The notes under the pieces are model-generated. The model made no database searches, had not been told where the DNA came from, and saw only the letters and a list, made by a program, of their open reading frames with translations. A program made the translations under genes and the position numbers. This document shows positions 37,232-45,752 of a stretch of 64,000 bases of DNA, piece after piece; position 1 is the stretch's first letter, and the number at the start of each line of letters is the position of its first letter. Origin of the DNA: Planomicrobium stackebrandtii (GTDB lineage: Bacteria > Bacillota > Bacilli > Bacillales_A > Planococcaceae); contig NZ_JAUSWB010000005.1 of NCBI RefSeq assembly GCF_030814955.1, positions 62,001-126,000 on the forward strand, written 5' to 3'.

Positions 37232-38668
37232 ATGATTACTTTTTTCGCTGCCTTAATTTTACTTATTCTAGGTTATGTATTTTATTCAAAATTTATCGAG
37301 CGTGTATTTGGAGTCGATGACAACACGCTGACCCCGGCTTATTCCAAAACAGACACATTGGATTTTGTGCCGATGAGCTGGTGGAAAGGCAACCTGATTC
37401 AATTATTGAATATTGCCGGCCTTGGACCGATATACGGAGCAGTTGCCGGAGCTTTGTATGGTCCTGTTGCATTTGTCTGGATCGTCTTTGGCTGTATTTT
37501 TGCCGGAGGGGTGCATGATTACTTTTCGGGAGTCATGTCCATGCGCCACGGAGGTGCACAGTTCCCGACCTTGGTAGGGAAATACTTGGGCAAGAACGCC
37601 AAAGTATTTATCAACGGCTTGTCGCTGGTTTTGATGCTGCTTGTGACTGCAGCTTTTACTGCAGGCCCTGCACAATTGATTGCGCAAATTACGCCGCTTA
37701 ATTTTATGACAGCTTTAGTTATTATTTTCTTCTATTTTATTTTGGCGACTATTTTGCCGATCAACAAAGTGATTGGCCGAATTTATCCCCTGTTAGGCGC
37801 AATTTTATTATTTATGGCGGTTGCAGTGGCGGTTGCTTTGGTGTTTTCCGGAAAACCGATGCCAAACCTGACGTTTGCCAACCTGCATCCAGGGGATCTG
37901 CCGATTTGGCCATTATTGATGGTGACCATTTCATGCGGCGCGATTTCAGGGTTTCATAGCACGCAAAGCCCCATCATTGCACGGACGATGAAAAAAGAGA
38001 CAGACGGCCGCAAGATTTTTTACGGAGCCATGATCATCGAAGGCATCATCGCCTTAATCTGGGCAGCAGCCGGCATGACTTTCTTCAACGGCACGGATGG
38101 ACTGGGAGCGGCACTTGCTGCTGGTGGCCCATCTGGCGTTGTCAATGAAATCTCGATTTCCTTGCTGGGTACGATGGGCGGATTGCTGGCCATCTTCGGG
38201 GTAATTATCCTGCCAATTACAACAGGTGACACCGCACTTCGTTCGTCACGGATGATCCTGACAGATATCCTCGCGAAATTCGTTAACATGGAAGGCAAAG
38301 TAAAAGTTTTGCTGGTAACCATTCCGCTGGCGATTCCAACGTTCTATATGGCGACTATCGACTACACGTTCCTGTGGAGATATGTTGGCTGGACCAATCA
38401 GCTGGTGGCAACATTCATGCTATGGACGGCAGCTGTCTACCTGTTGAAGAACTTTAAATTCCACTGGGTGGCCGGAGTTCCTGCAATCTTCATGACTGCA
38501 GTCGTATCCATGTACATCTTCTACGCACCAGAAGGATTGAATATGGATTACCAGATTTCCGCCATTATCGGAGCCTGCATCACATTGGTAGTACTGCTGT
38601 GGTATGTAGCGCAAATTTTGAAATACAGAAGCTTAAAGCAGCTGCAGGCAGATTATCGCCCGCTATAA
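37232..38668 (+). CDS. CstA-family carbon-starvation / peptide or pyruvate transporter
   Basis: 478-residue polytopic membrane protein with about 14 helices. CstA signatures are SWWKGNLIQLLNIAGLGPIYGAVAG in pieces at residues 50-75, FAGGVHDYFSGVMSMRHGG and GFHSTQSPIIARTMKKE. It is much shorter than E. coli CstA (about 700), a compact form common in Firmicutes. Enterobacterial members carry pyruvate (BtsT) or peptides; the substrate here is not known. AGGAGGAAAC precedes the ATG. Monocistronic. Confidence 0.88.
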   Translation: MITFFAALILLILGYVFYSKFIERVFGVDDNTLTPAYSKTDTLDFVPMSWWKGNLIQLLNIAGLGPIYGAVAGALYGPVAFVWIVFGCIFAGGVHDYFSGVMSMRHGGAQFPTLVGKYLGKNAKVFINGLSLVLMLLVTAAFTAGPAQLIAQITPLNFMTALVIIFFYFILATILPINKVIGRIYPLLGAILLFMAVAVAVALVFSGKPMPNLTFANLHPGDLPIWPLLMVTISCGAISGFHSTQSPIIARTMKKETDGRKIFYGAMIIEGIIALIWAAAGMTFFNGTDGLGAALAAGGPSGVVNEISISLLGTMGGLLAIFGVIILPITTGDTALRSSRMILTDILAKFVNMEGKVKVLLVTIPLAIPTFYMATIDYTFLWRYVGWTNQLVATFMLWTAAVYLLKNFKFHWVAGVPAIFMTAVVSMYIFYAPEGLNMDYQISAIIGACITLVVLLWYVAQILKYRSLKQLQADYRPL

Positions 38669-38677
38669 AAGACCGCG

Positions 38678-38713
38678 CAATCCCGCTTGGTAAAACCTGG
38701 CGGGATTGTTTTT
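38678..38713 (+). terminator. cstA-like gene terminator
   Basis: CAATCCCGC / GCGGGATTG stem with a 13-base loop and a T tract. Confidence 0.88.
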
Positions 38714-38797
38714 GTGAAAAGCAACAGATTGAGTGGAAATAGGATAATTTTACAGTATAGTTAAATTAACTAATATTTTCTTCGAGGAGGAAAACAA

Positions 38798-40045
38798 ATG
38801 GTGGTATTGATCAAAGGGCAAAAAGTGGATTTAACAAAAGTGCATCCTGGATTAAAACAGTTGAAGATTGGCTTGGGATGGGATATCAGCCAGACAGATT
38901 CATCGATTGACTTGGATGCAGTGGCTTTGCTGGTGGATGCGCAAGGAAAAGTTGCCGGGAAAGAAAATCTGGTTTTTTACAACAACCTGACTGGCGGCGG
39001 CACAGCAGTTCAGCTGACAAAGGACAATCAAACCGGAGCGGGTGCAGGGGATGACGAACAGCTGACAATTGATTTGGAAAAAATTCCAGCTGACATCAAA
39101 AAAGTTGCCATCGCAATCACAATTTATGACGGAGCCGCTAAAAAGCAAAGTTTTGGCCAAGTGTCAAACGCCTTTGTTCGAATTGAAGATGACCAAACGA
39201 AAAAAGAACTATGCAGATTTGATTTAGGCAAAGAGTTTAATGCGGATTTGACGCTGTTAGCAGGAGAGGTTTACCTGCACAATGGAGAATGGAAGTTTTC
39301 AGCAATTGGCCAAAGTGTTTCGGGAGACATCAGGGAGCTGTGCAAGCAATTTAATCTTGAGCTGCCGGCAGACGCCTTCACCAAAAAAAGCCCTCCTGTA
39401 AAAACGGAAGCAGCCAGCCCCAAGCCCGCTGCGGTAAACTTGAAGAAGGTGGAGCTGAAAAAAGCAGGAGACAAGATCAACTTGAGCAAAACCGATTCGC
39501 CATTAGGTGAAATCGTTGTCAACTTGAACTGGACACAAAAAACAGGTGGTGGCTTTTTGTCATCAATCCTCAATGCCAGCAATTCGGTGGATTTGGACTT
39601 GGGCTGTTTGTTTGAGTTGGAGGATGGTTCCAAAGGAGTTGTCCAGGCGCTTGGTAATGCCTTCGGAAACTTAAAGCAGCTGCCGCATGTAGCATTGGAC
39701 CACGATGACCGGACAGGTACATCCAAGAGCGGGGAAAATCTTCGGATCAATGGAGACCAGCTTATGAAATTCAAACGGATTTTGGTTTACGCTTTTATTT
39801 ACGAAGGTGCAGCCAATTGGGCAGAAGTGGACGGAATTGTCACATTGAAACAAAAAAGCGGGCCTGATGTCGAGGTCCGTTTGGATGAACACCGCAAAGG
39901 CAAGCGGATGTGTGCCATCGCATTGATCGAAAACGAAAAAAATCAAACCTTGAGTGTCAAAAAAGTGGTCGAGTATTTTTCGGGGCACCGGGAAATGGAC
40001 AAAGCTTTCAACTGGGGAATGACCTGGAGCGCTGGTTCTAAATAA
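38798..40045 (+). CDS. Two-domain TerD-family protein
   Basis: 415 residues. The first TerD domain (about 1-180) has the calcium-site motifs LGWD, SSIDLDAVALLVD and TGAGAGDDEQ, and SFGQVSNAFVRI. A Lys/Pro/Ala-rich linker (about 196-222) leads to a second, TerA/TerF-like domain with NSVDLDLGCLFEL and DHDDRTGTSKSGENL. TerD domains bind calcium and are tied to tellurite and general envelope-stress responses. No terBCE neighbours are present, so it stands alone. GAGGAGGAAAAC precedes the ATG. Confidence 0.85.
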   Translation: MVVLIKGQKVDLTKVHPGLKQLKIGLGWDISQTDSSIDLDAVALLVDAQGKVAGKENLVFYNNLTGGGTAVQLTKDNQTGAGAGDDEQLTIDLEKIPADIKKVAIAITIYDGAAKKQSFGQVSNAFVRIEDDQTKKELCRFDLGKEFNADLTLLAGEVYLHNGEWKFSAIGQSVSGDIRELCKQFNLELPADAFTKKSPPVKTEAASPKPAAVNLKKVELKKAGDKINLSKTDSPLGEIVVNLNWTQKTGGGFLSSILNASNSVDLDLGCLFELEDGSKGVVQALGNAFGNLKQLPHVALDHDDRTGTSKSGENLRINGDQLMKFKRILVYAFIYEGAANWAEVDGIVTLKQKSGPDVEVRLDEHRKGKRMCAIALIENEKNQTLSVKKVVEYFSGHREMDKAFNWGMTWSAGSK

Positions 40046-40056
40046 GCGAAGAATGA

Positions 40057-40088
40057 AGCGTGGATTCCTGAATCCATGCTTTTTTTAT
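40057..40088 (+). terminator. Terminator of the TerD-family gene
   Basis: AGCGTGGATTC / GAATCCATGCT stem with a tight loop and seven T residues. Confidence 0.85.
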
Positions 40089-40330
40089 TTTAAATTTTCC
40101 GCCTAAAGTTCTGTATGCCGATTAAAGCATATGTGATAGACTGGCGTTTCCATCAAAAAATTTTCTTTTTATATAGAATAATCCGAACTTTATTCTGCGA
40201 GCACCTTCCAAAAGCGGCTGATAGACTGAAAAACATCTATTTACTTTTCATTGCTTTGCATAAATATTCATATATTTCGTATATTTAATTATTAAAAACA
40301 CTTTTATATAGGAAAAAATGGTTTATTGAA
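40089..40330. other. AT-rich region upstream of proBA
   Basis: No gene recognised. The decamer TGATAGACTG occurs twice about 90 bases apart (near 40134 and 40219). No T-box elements are visible, though Bacillus proBA is T-box controlled. Confidence 0.4.
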
Positions 40331-40359
40331 TTGACTTAAAATACAAAACAGTGCATAAT
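40331..40359 (+). promoter_or_regulatory. proBA promoter
   Basis: TTGACT (40331-40336), 17-base spacer, CATAAT (40354-40359), placing the start near 40366 and leaving a leader of about 110 bases. Confidence 0.7.
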
Positions 40360-40365
40360 AACTCT

Positions 40366-40450
40366 ATTAAACAGATTCGGCGAAAAATAAGGAAATAAAG
40401 TCACGGAGGCAAGGTTCTTCCGCTTTTAATGAAAAGGAAGAACTTTTTTA
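40366..40450 (+). promoter_or_regulatory. proBA leader with intrinsic terminator (attenuator-like)
   Basis: Between the promoter and proB lies GGTTCTTCC / GGAAGAACTTTTTT (about 40413-40448), a proper terminator within the transcript. The ~50 bases before it contain GGCGAAAAATAAGG and GTCACGGAGGCAAGG, which do not match T-box or another RNA class I recognise. A terminator ahead of a biosynthetic operon implies regulated read-through. Confidence 0.55.
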
Positions 40451-40477
40451 TTTATTAAAATCGGGTGGTGACTGCAC

Positions 40478-41248
40478 GTGGAGAAGAAAAGAATTGTTGT
40501 GAAGATAGGCAGCAGCTCATTGACAGATGAGCACGGTACACTGTCGATTGAAAAGTTGCGTGAGCACGTGGATGCACTGGCTCGCTTAAAAGAACATGGC
40601 CATGAAGTGATATTGATCTCATCTGGAGCAGTAGCTGCAGGATGTACGGGCATGGGCTATTTATCGCGTCCGGATACGGTTGTTGATAAACAGTCAGCGG
40701 CAGCAGTTGGCCAAAGCCTGTTGCTGCAAGCATACGCAGACGAATGCAAGAAGCACAGCATTGTGGCTGCACAGCTGTTGTTAACAAAAGATCTCTACAA
40801 AAATGCTAATGCGACCATTTCCAAGCTATTGGAACGAAACGTCCTGCCAATTATCAATGAGAACGACTCTGTTTCAGTGGAAGAGCTGACATTTGGCGAT
40901 AATGATATGCTGTCGGCATTAGTCAGTGGCCTTGTCCACGCTGATTTCCTGGTGATTTTAACAGATATCAACGGCATTTATCAGGATAATCCAAGAACCA
41001 ACCCACAGGCTCAAAAATACCTTCATCTTCAGGAAATCCCCGATGAACTAGTGGATGCGACATCCTCAGACGGCTCGACTGTTGGAACAGGCGGCATGAA
41101 GTCAAAAGTAGAAGCAGCACGGACTGCATTGGCTTTCGGAGTTCAAGTATTTATCGGTTCTGGAACGGGCAGTGAAAAACTGGTGGATATTTTTCAAGGC
41201 AAAGGCGATGGAACCTATATCGGTGTGAAAGCAAAAATGGGTGTTTGA
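40478..41248 (+). CDS. proB: Glutamate 5-kinase, short form
   Basis: Phosphorylates glutamate in the first step of proline synthesis. 256 residues, containing only the amino-acid kinase domain: VVKIGSSSL at the N-terminus, [36 protein letters not shown] and [12 protein letters not shown]. The usual C-terminal PUA domain (total about 365 residues in most bacteria) is absent. Short forms without PUA exist in some lineages. The start is GTG after GGGTGGTG. It overlaps an extended frame of proA but the true proA start lies 29 bases downstream. Confidence 0.94.
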   Translation: MEKKRIVVKIGSSSLTDEHGTLSIEKLREHVDALARLKEHGHEVILISSGAVAAGCTGMGYLSRPDTVVDKQSAAAVGQSLLLQAYADECKKHSIVAAQLLLTKDLYKNANATISKLLERNVLPIINENDSVSVEELTFGDNDMLSALVSGLVHADFLVILTDINGIYQDNPRTNPQAQKYLHLQEIPDELVDATSSDGSTVGTGGMKSKVEAARTALAFGVQVFIGSGTGSEKLVDIFQGKGDGTYIGVKAKMGV

Positions 41249-41277
41249 GCAAGGGAAAATCGAAAGGGGTATCAGGA

Positions 41278-42555
41278 ATGACGGAACTTCTTCAAGAACA
41301 GCAAACTGAAAAAAGTGAACTTCTTCAAAAGGCGATTCAAGCAAAGCAGGCTTCAGCAGTGCTGGCCAAGTCGACAACCAAACAAAAAAATAATGCTTTG
41401 CGCACTATTTCCACGCACTTACTGGAAGAGCAAGCTTATATTTTAGAAGAAAACAGCAAGGATGTTGAAGCGGGACGGCAAAACGGCATGAGTGAATCCT
41501 TAGTGGACCGCCTTCAACTGGATCCATTGCGGTTAAAGGATATGGCGGATGCTTTGATTCAATTGACCAAGCTGGCAGACCCGGTCGGTGAAGTACTGGA
41601 AAAGTGGGAGCGGCCGAACGGTCTGACAATGTCCAAAATCCGTGTTCCTTTAGGTGTGGTCGGCATGATTTATGAAGCGCGGCCGAATGTCACAGTTGAT
41701 GCGTCCAGCCTATGCCTAAAAACCGGCAATGCAGTAGTGCTGCGCGGCAGCTCCACAGCGATCCATTCCAATAAAGCCATTGTTTCTGTGATTCGTGGTG
41801 CGCTTGAGAAAACTGACCTGCCCGTCGAATCGGTGCAATTACTGGAAGACACCAGCAGAGAAGCGGCCTCGCACATGTTCAAGCTGAATCAATACCTGGA
41901 TGTGCTGATTCCTAGGGGCGGTGCGAAACTCATCCAGACTGTCGTCCAAAACTCTACCGTGCCGGTATTGGAAACGGGGGCAGGAAACTGCCATATTTAC
42001 ATCGATGAAACAGCAGATCTTAAAATGGCAATTGCTATAGCGCTGAACGCCAAAACCCAGCGGCCATCAGTCTGTAATTCCTGTGAAAGTATATTGGTCC
42101 ATAAAGCTTGGGCTGAAAAGCATTTGCCGCAGTTATTGGCCGCATTGCAGGAACAGCAAGTGAAGATTCATGGTGATCAAGAAGTACAGAAACTCTCTCC
42201 TAATGTAATACCTGCAGTAGAAGGGGATTGGGGAACTGAATATTTGGGTCTGGAAGTGGCGCTGAAAACCGTTGATGGCATAGGTGAAGCAATCGATCAC
42301 ATCAACACCTATGGAACCAAGCATTCAGAAGCGATCATCTCTTCCAACTCTGAAAATGTCGATCAATTCTTTATGGAAATTGATGCAGCAGCTGTGTATC
42401 ACAACGCTTCAACTCGTTTTACGGACGGCTTTGAATTCGGCTTTGGAGCAGAAATCGGCATCAGCACACAAAAGCTCCATGCCCGCGGACCTATGGGCTT
42501 GCCTGCATTGACGTCAACAAAGTACATTGTGCGCGGCAACGGACAAATAAAATAA
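41278..42555 (+). CDS. proA: Gamma-glutamyl phosphate reductase
   Basis: Reduces glutamyl 5-phosphate to glutamate semialdehyde with NADPH. 425 residues, aldehyde-dehydrogenase fold. The catalytic Cys266 is in [34 protein letters not shown] is the family signature, and [10 protein letters not shown] and [14 protein letters not shown] are also typical. I chose the ATG at 41278, with AAAGGGG upstream, over the TTG at 41245 that overlaps proB and lacks a site. Confidence 0.95.
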   Translation: MTELLQEQQTEKSELLQKAIQAKQASAVLAKSTTKQKNNALRTISTHLLEEQAYILEENSKDVEAGRQNGMSESLVDRLQLDPLRLKDMADALIQLTKLADPVGEVLEKWERPNGLTMSKIRVPLGVVGMIYEARPNVTVDASSLCLKTGNAVVLRGSSTAIHSNKAIVSVIRGALEKTDLPVESVQLLEDTSREAASHMFKLNQYLDVLIPRGGAKLIQTVVQNSTVPVLETGAGNCHIYIDETADLKMAIAIALNAKTQRPSVCNSCESILVHKAWAEKHLPQLLAALQEQQVKIHGDQEVQKLSPNVIPAVEGDWGTEYLGLEVALKTVDGIGEAIDHINTYGTKHSEAIISSNSENVDQFFMEIDAAAVYHNASTRFTDGFEFGFGAEIGISTQKLHARGPMGLPALTSTKYIVRGNGQIK

Positions 42556-42573
42556 TGATTTTGTTATAAACAG

Positions 42574-42607
42574 AAAAAACCGGAAGCTCATTGCCTCCGG
42601 TTTTTTC
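42574..42607 (+). terminator. Bidirectional terminator between proA and the DUF4395 gene
   Basis: AAAAAACCGGA / TCCGGTTTTTT stem, flanked by A and T runs, two bases from the convergent gene end. Confidence 0.88.
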
Positions 42608-42608
42608 T

Positions 42609-43013
42609 TTATGCTGTTCGATTGTGTTTCCACATCATATAGCGGTAACGGATGGTGCAGCCGATGCAATAGCCCATGAGCGCAACTCCTGCTGCGATAA
42701 TGACCATGATGCTGAAGGCGTAAGCCAGAAGCGGAATGCCAAGTGTGAAAAACACGAGCGACAGCCCTAAACAAATGGTTGCAATCCACTGGTTGAACAG
42801 CTGTTGATCCCTGTCTTCCTGCTGATAATCTGCCATCGGCTTATTCAAAAAGCGACGGCTGAATAGAATCACGGGATTCTTCTTTGTCATCAATGTATAA
42901 ACTCCAACAGCAAACGGCAATAACAGAATGGCTGGATGGAGCAAGAGCGCCGCTAACACAGTAGCGACGATAAAAGCTTGATTGGTTTGGACAAGGGGTT
43001 TCGGAATCGTCAT
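42609..43013 (-). CDS. DUF4395 family membrane protein
   Basis: 134 residues with three to four hydrophobic helices and a C-terminal GYCIGCTIRYRY motif, in which the C-x-x-C pair is characteristic of DUF4395. The family is often found with thiosulfate/sulfurtransferase or redox genes, but the function is unknown. The ATG at 43013 has AGGAGGCGAG just upstream; an 8-residue N-terminal extension to 43037 is less likely. Monocistronic, convergent with proA. Confidence 0.8.
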   Translation of the reverse strand: MTIPKPLVQTNQAFIVATVLAALLLHPAILLLPFAVGVYTLMTKKNPVILFSRRFLNKPMADYQQEDRDQQLFNQWIATICLGLSLVFFTLGIPLLAYAFSIMVIIAAGVALMGYCIGCTIRYRYMMWKHNRTA

Positions 43014-43090
43014 GGACTCGCCTCCTGGGATTTCCACCTATTATACCGAGTAACTTACTGGGAATAAAGATAATTGCTTGAAACAACGAA

Positions 43091-44449
43091 TTACATCAAC
43101 TGAGAAATAAACAGAGTGGCCATGCCGAAATAAATCAGCAGGGACAGAATGTCATTGATAGTCGTAATTAACGGGCCGGATGCCACAGCTGGATCAATAT
43201 TCAACCGGTAAAGGATGAGCGGAATAATCGTGCCGGCTAAAGTTCCGATGATTAAGGTCATCAGCAAGGAACCGCCGACTACAATGCCCAACATAAAATT
43301 GCCCTGCCATACATAAGCAACCAGTAAGATCAGTACGGAACAAATCGCGCCGATAATAATGCCCACCCATAGCTCTCTGATGATGAGCTTGATGGTCTGA
43401 TGGGCATCAAGCTTTTGCGATGCCAGTCCACGGACCACTACAGACAGCGATTGGGTTCCGGTGTTTCCGGTCATCCCGGCAATCATCGGCATAAAAAACG
43501 TCAAGGCGACCACTGTTTGGAGAGTATCTTCAAAGCGGCTGATGATGCCGCCGGAAAACAGCCCGATGAACAGCAGAAGAACCAGCCAGGGCAAGCGGCG
43601 ATAAGCTGCCGTCAAAGCTGGTGTGTTAAAGTCGATTGATTTACCTGAAGCCGAAAGTTTTTCAATGTCTTCGTTTGCTTCCTGCATGACGACATCGATA
43701 ACGTCATCGACTGTTATGACGCCGGCGAGGGTGTTGTCTTTTTCCACAATCGGCAGCGTGACAAAATCATAGCGGCTGATCAATTGGGCTGCATCTTCCT
43801 GATCGGTCAAGACATCGGCCTTCACGACGCGATTGTACATGACTTCTTCGATTTTGTCCTCAAGGTTTCCGAGGATCAAATCCTTATAGGAAACGACACC
43901 CACCAGTTTTTTGTCTTCGTCTACAACATAAAGGTAGTTGAGGTACTCGGCCAATTCGGCAAAATGCTTAATCTTATCGACGGCTTCCCGAATGGTGGAA
44001 TGGCGCGGAATCCACACATACCGGTTATTCATCAAACGTCCGGCAGTTTCAGGGGGATAAGTCATGGTGCGTTGGACAAACCGGGAATCGTCCTGATTGA
44101 TCTGCGACAGGAGTTCTTCGATTCGCTCAGGCTCCAGATCCGCCAACAGCAATGCCAAATCATCATTGTCCATGCGGTCTAGAACTTTAGCGGATTTTTC
44201 CAGCCCCAATTTTTGAAGAATATTGATTTGCTCATTTTTGGAGAGTTCCTGCATGACGTCCGTCAATTGGCGGATCGTCAAAAACAGCAGGAATTTATTG
44301 CGGTGCTTGTCCGGCAGATGCCGGTATTGTATGGCCATATCATATGGCTGGAGTTCGTCCAGGATGTCCTGAAACTCATTTACTTTGCTTTCTTTTAAAG
44401 ACTTGATCAAAGCCAACGTGATTTCGTCTTCAAGTAATGCTGTTGACAT
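43091..44449 (-). CDS. mgtE: Magnesium transporter MgtE
   Basis: Mg2+ channel gated by intracellular Mg2+. 452 residues: N-terminal MgtE_N superhelical domain (about 1-130), a pair of CBS domains (about 130-255, including YNRVVKADVLTDQEDAAQLI), a connecting helix and five C-terminal transmembrane helices with the signature GNTGTQSLSVVVRGL. I chose the ATG at 44449, six codons inside the open frame, because GGAAGGAG lies at proper distance upstream. No M-box riboswitch is recognisable in the short upstream region. Confidence 0.93.
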   Translation of the reverse strand: MSTALLEDEITLALIKSLKESKVNEFQDILDELQPYDMAIQYRHLPDKHRNKFLLFLTIRQLTDVMQELSKNEQINILQKLGLEKSAKVLDRMDNDDLALLLADLEPERIEELLSQINQDDSRFVQRTMTYPPETAGRLMNNRYVWIPRHSTIREAVDKIKHFAELAEYLNYLYVVDEDKKLVGVVSYKDLILGNLEDKIEEVMYNRVVKADVLTDQEDAAQLISRYDFVTLPIVEKDNTLAGVITVDDVIDVVMQEANEDIEKLSASGKSIDFNTPALTAAYRRLPWLVLLLFIGLFSGGIISRFEDTLQTVVALTFFMPMIAGMTGNTGTQSLSVVVRGLASQKLDAHQTIKLIIRELWVGIIIGAICSVLILLVAYVWQGNFMLGIVVGGSLLMTLIIGTLAGTIIPLILYRLNIDPAVASGPLITTINDILSLLIYFGMATLFISQLM

Positions 44450-44561
44450 TTCGTTTACTCCTTCCATTCAGGTAATACAAGAATCCTATTGTTGATTATT
44501 GCGTTAAATCCCCTGTTTGAAAAGGGCAAAAAAAAAGATGGTAGAATTGAATTATTTGACA

Positions 44562-44567
44562 TATAAT
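44562..44567 (+). promoter_or_regulatory. Possible -10 element before the c-di-GMP riboswitch
   Basis: TATAAT lies 16 bases upstream of the aptamer. Nearby TTGAAT and TTGACA hexamers are not at canonical spacing, so the -35 is uncertain. Confidence 0.4.
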
Positions 44568-44583
44568 AATGAAAATCTGAAAA

Positions 44584-44660
44584 AGGCAAACTTCACCGAA
44601 AGGGAAGGACGCAAAGCTATGAGCCTAACCGTTGAAAAACGCAAGGTTGTCAGGTTGCCT
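44584..44660 (+). promoter_or_regulatory. Cyclic di-GMP-I (GEMM) riboswitch aptamer
   Basis: Closing helix AGGCAA (44584-44589) with TTGCCT (44655-44660). P2 has a GAAA tetraloop in CCGAAAGG (44596-44603). The core GGACGCAAAGC (44607-44617) followed by GCCTAACC is the conserved GEMM binding core and tetraloop receptor. P3 is closed by AACCGTTG...CGCAAGGTT. This is a confident match to the class-I c-di-GMP riboswitch pattern. Confidence 0.93.
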
Positions 44661-44666
44661 GGGTCT

Positions 44667-44700
44667 CGTTCTGTGAGCCACGGCTGACAGAGCGGGAGGA
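44667..44700 (+). promoter_or_regulatory. Expression platform of the c-di-GMP riboswitch
   Basis: CGTTCTGT (44667-44674) pairs with ACAGAGCG (44687-44694), the latter abutting the Shine-Dalgarno GGGAGGA (44694-44700). No T tract follows, so control is more likely translational, by access to the ribosome site. Confidence 0.55.
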
Positions 44701-44707
44701 AAAGAAA

Positions 44708-45577
44708 ATGAAAAAATTAATGATGGCGGGTGTGTGGTTGTTGTTTATGCTGACACAAAGTGGTTTTGATGCCCAAGCTGCTGAGGTGGATGTTAAAGCC
44801 ACCTGGCTATGGAATCCATGGATGATCTACAGTGATGAAGCGGGTACGCTGGCATTTCTGGAAAGCAAGGATGTCAACAAGGTCTATGTGCAGATCGATG
44901 CCGATATTCCGACGAGTGTTTATCAGAGTTTTATCGAAAAAGCGGGAGCTGCCGGCATGGCCATCTATGCACTTGACGGAGCTGCTGATTGGGTAGCGCC
45001 GAAAGGTTTTATTAAACAGGATCGGTTGATGTCCTGGTTATCGGCTTATCAGCAAGGGGCTGCTCCGGCCCAAAGATTTGCCGGAGTTCACCTGGATGTC
45101 GAGCCCTATCTGTACAGCGGCTGGAACACTAACCGGGCAGCGACCATCAAGTCTTATCAAGCCCTGCTGACAAAAGCGAAATCCAGCACGGCTGCATTGA
45201 ACTTGCCGTTGGAAGCTGATCTTCCTTTCTGGTTCGATGAAATTTCCTATAAAAATACCTATGGCAAAGGTGTACTCGCTGAATGGGTAATCGCGAATAC
45301 GCACAGCGTCACCTTGATGGCCTACCGGGATTCGGCCGCCATGATTACGGAACTGGTGAAAAACGAAATTGCTTATGGAGAAAAATATGGCAAGGCAGTA
45401 GTAGTAGGCGTTGAAACTGGCCAAACCGATGAAGGGGATGCCATTTCTTTCTACGAAGAAGGAGAAGCCTTTATGGAAGGTGAGCTCGCTGCAGTATCCG
45501 CCCATTATGCCGGCGCAAAAGGATTTGGCGGCATCGCGATCCACCACGTGGACAGCTGGAAGACGATGGCTCCATAA
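44708..45577 (+). CDS. Secreted TIM-barrel-like protein under c-di-GMP riboswitch control
   Basis: 289 residues with a Sec signal peptide (cleavage probably after AQA, about residue 24). The mature protein has an alternating strand-helix pattern. Motifs are VYVQIDAD, GVHLDVEPYL (about 138-147, with an acidic D-x-E at a strand end, as in glycoside hydrolase barrels), VTLMAYRD and AVVVGVETGQ. I cannot assign a family with certainty; a glycosidase-like or deacetylase-like exopolysaccharide enzyme is plausible. The riboswitch and the glycosyltransferase downstream link it to matrix or surface polysaccharide. Confidence 0.8.
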   Translation: MKKLMMAGVWLLFMLTQSGFDAQAAEVDVKATWLWNPWMIYSDEAGTLAFLESKDVNKVYVQIDADIPTSVYQSFIEKAGAAGMAIYALDGAADWVAPKGFIKQDRLMSWLSAYQQGAAPAQRFAGVHLDVEPYLYSGWNTNRAATIKSYQALLTKAKSSTAALNLPLEADLPFWFDEISYKNTYGKGVLAEWVIANTHSVTLMAYRDSAAMITELVKNEIAYGEKYGKAVVVGVETGQTDEGDAISFYEEGEAFMEGELAAVSAHYAGAKGFGGIAIHHVDSWKTMAP

Positions 45578-45587
45578 AAAGACGGTA

Positions 45588-45629
45588 AACAGCAAGGTTG
45601 GCCGATTGGGCTCAACCTTGCTGTTTTTT
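45588..45629 (+). terminator. Terminator after the riboswitch-controlled gene
   Basis: AACAGCAAGGTTG / CAACCTTGCTGTT 13-bp perfect stem and a T run. It separates the secreted protein gene from the next two genes, so the latter need their own promoter or read-through. Confidence 0.9.
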
Positions 45630-45752
45630 CTATCAGTAAAACAGGGCTGGACATGATATAATATCCATAAATTATCATTTTTTAAATTTTTTTAAAAATA
45701 TTTGGATGTATAAAAGTTGATAAATTAGGCTTCTGAAAAAGGAGAGTTGTTG

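Noticed and set aside
37120-38760. Shared TTTTACAGTATA-type motif upstream of cstA-like and TerD-like genes
   Set aside because: Short, AT-rich and likely to recur by chance.
40440-40480. GGGTGGTGACTG before proB as a T-box core
   Set aside because: It lies after the terminator and directly at the ribosome site, lacks the GGTACC/GGAACC part and has no specifier stem upstream.
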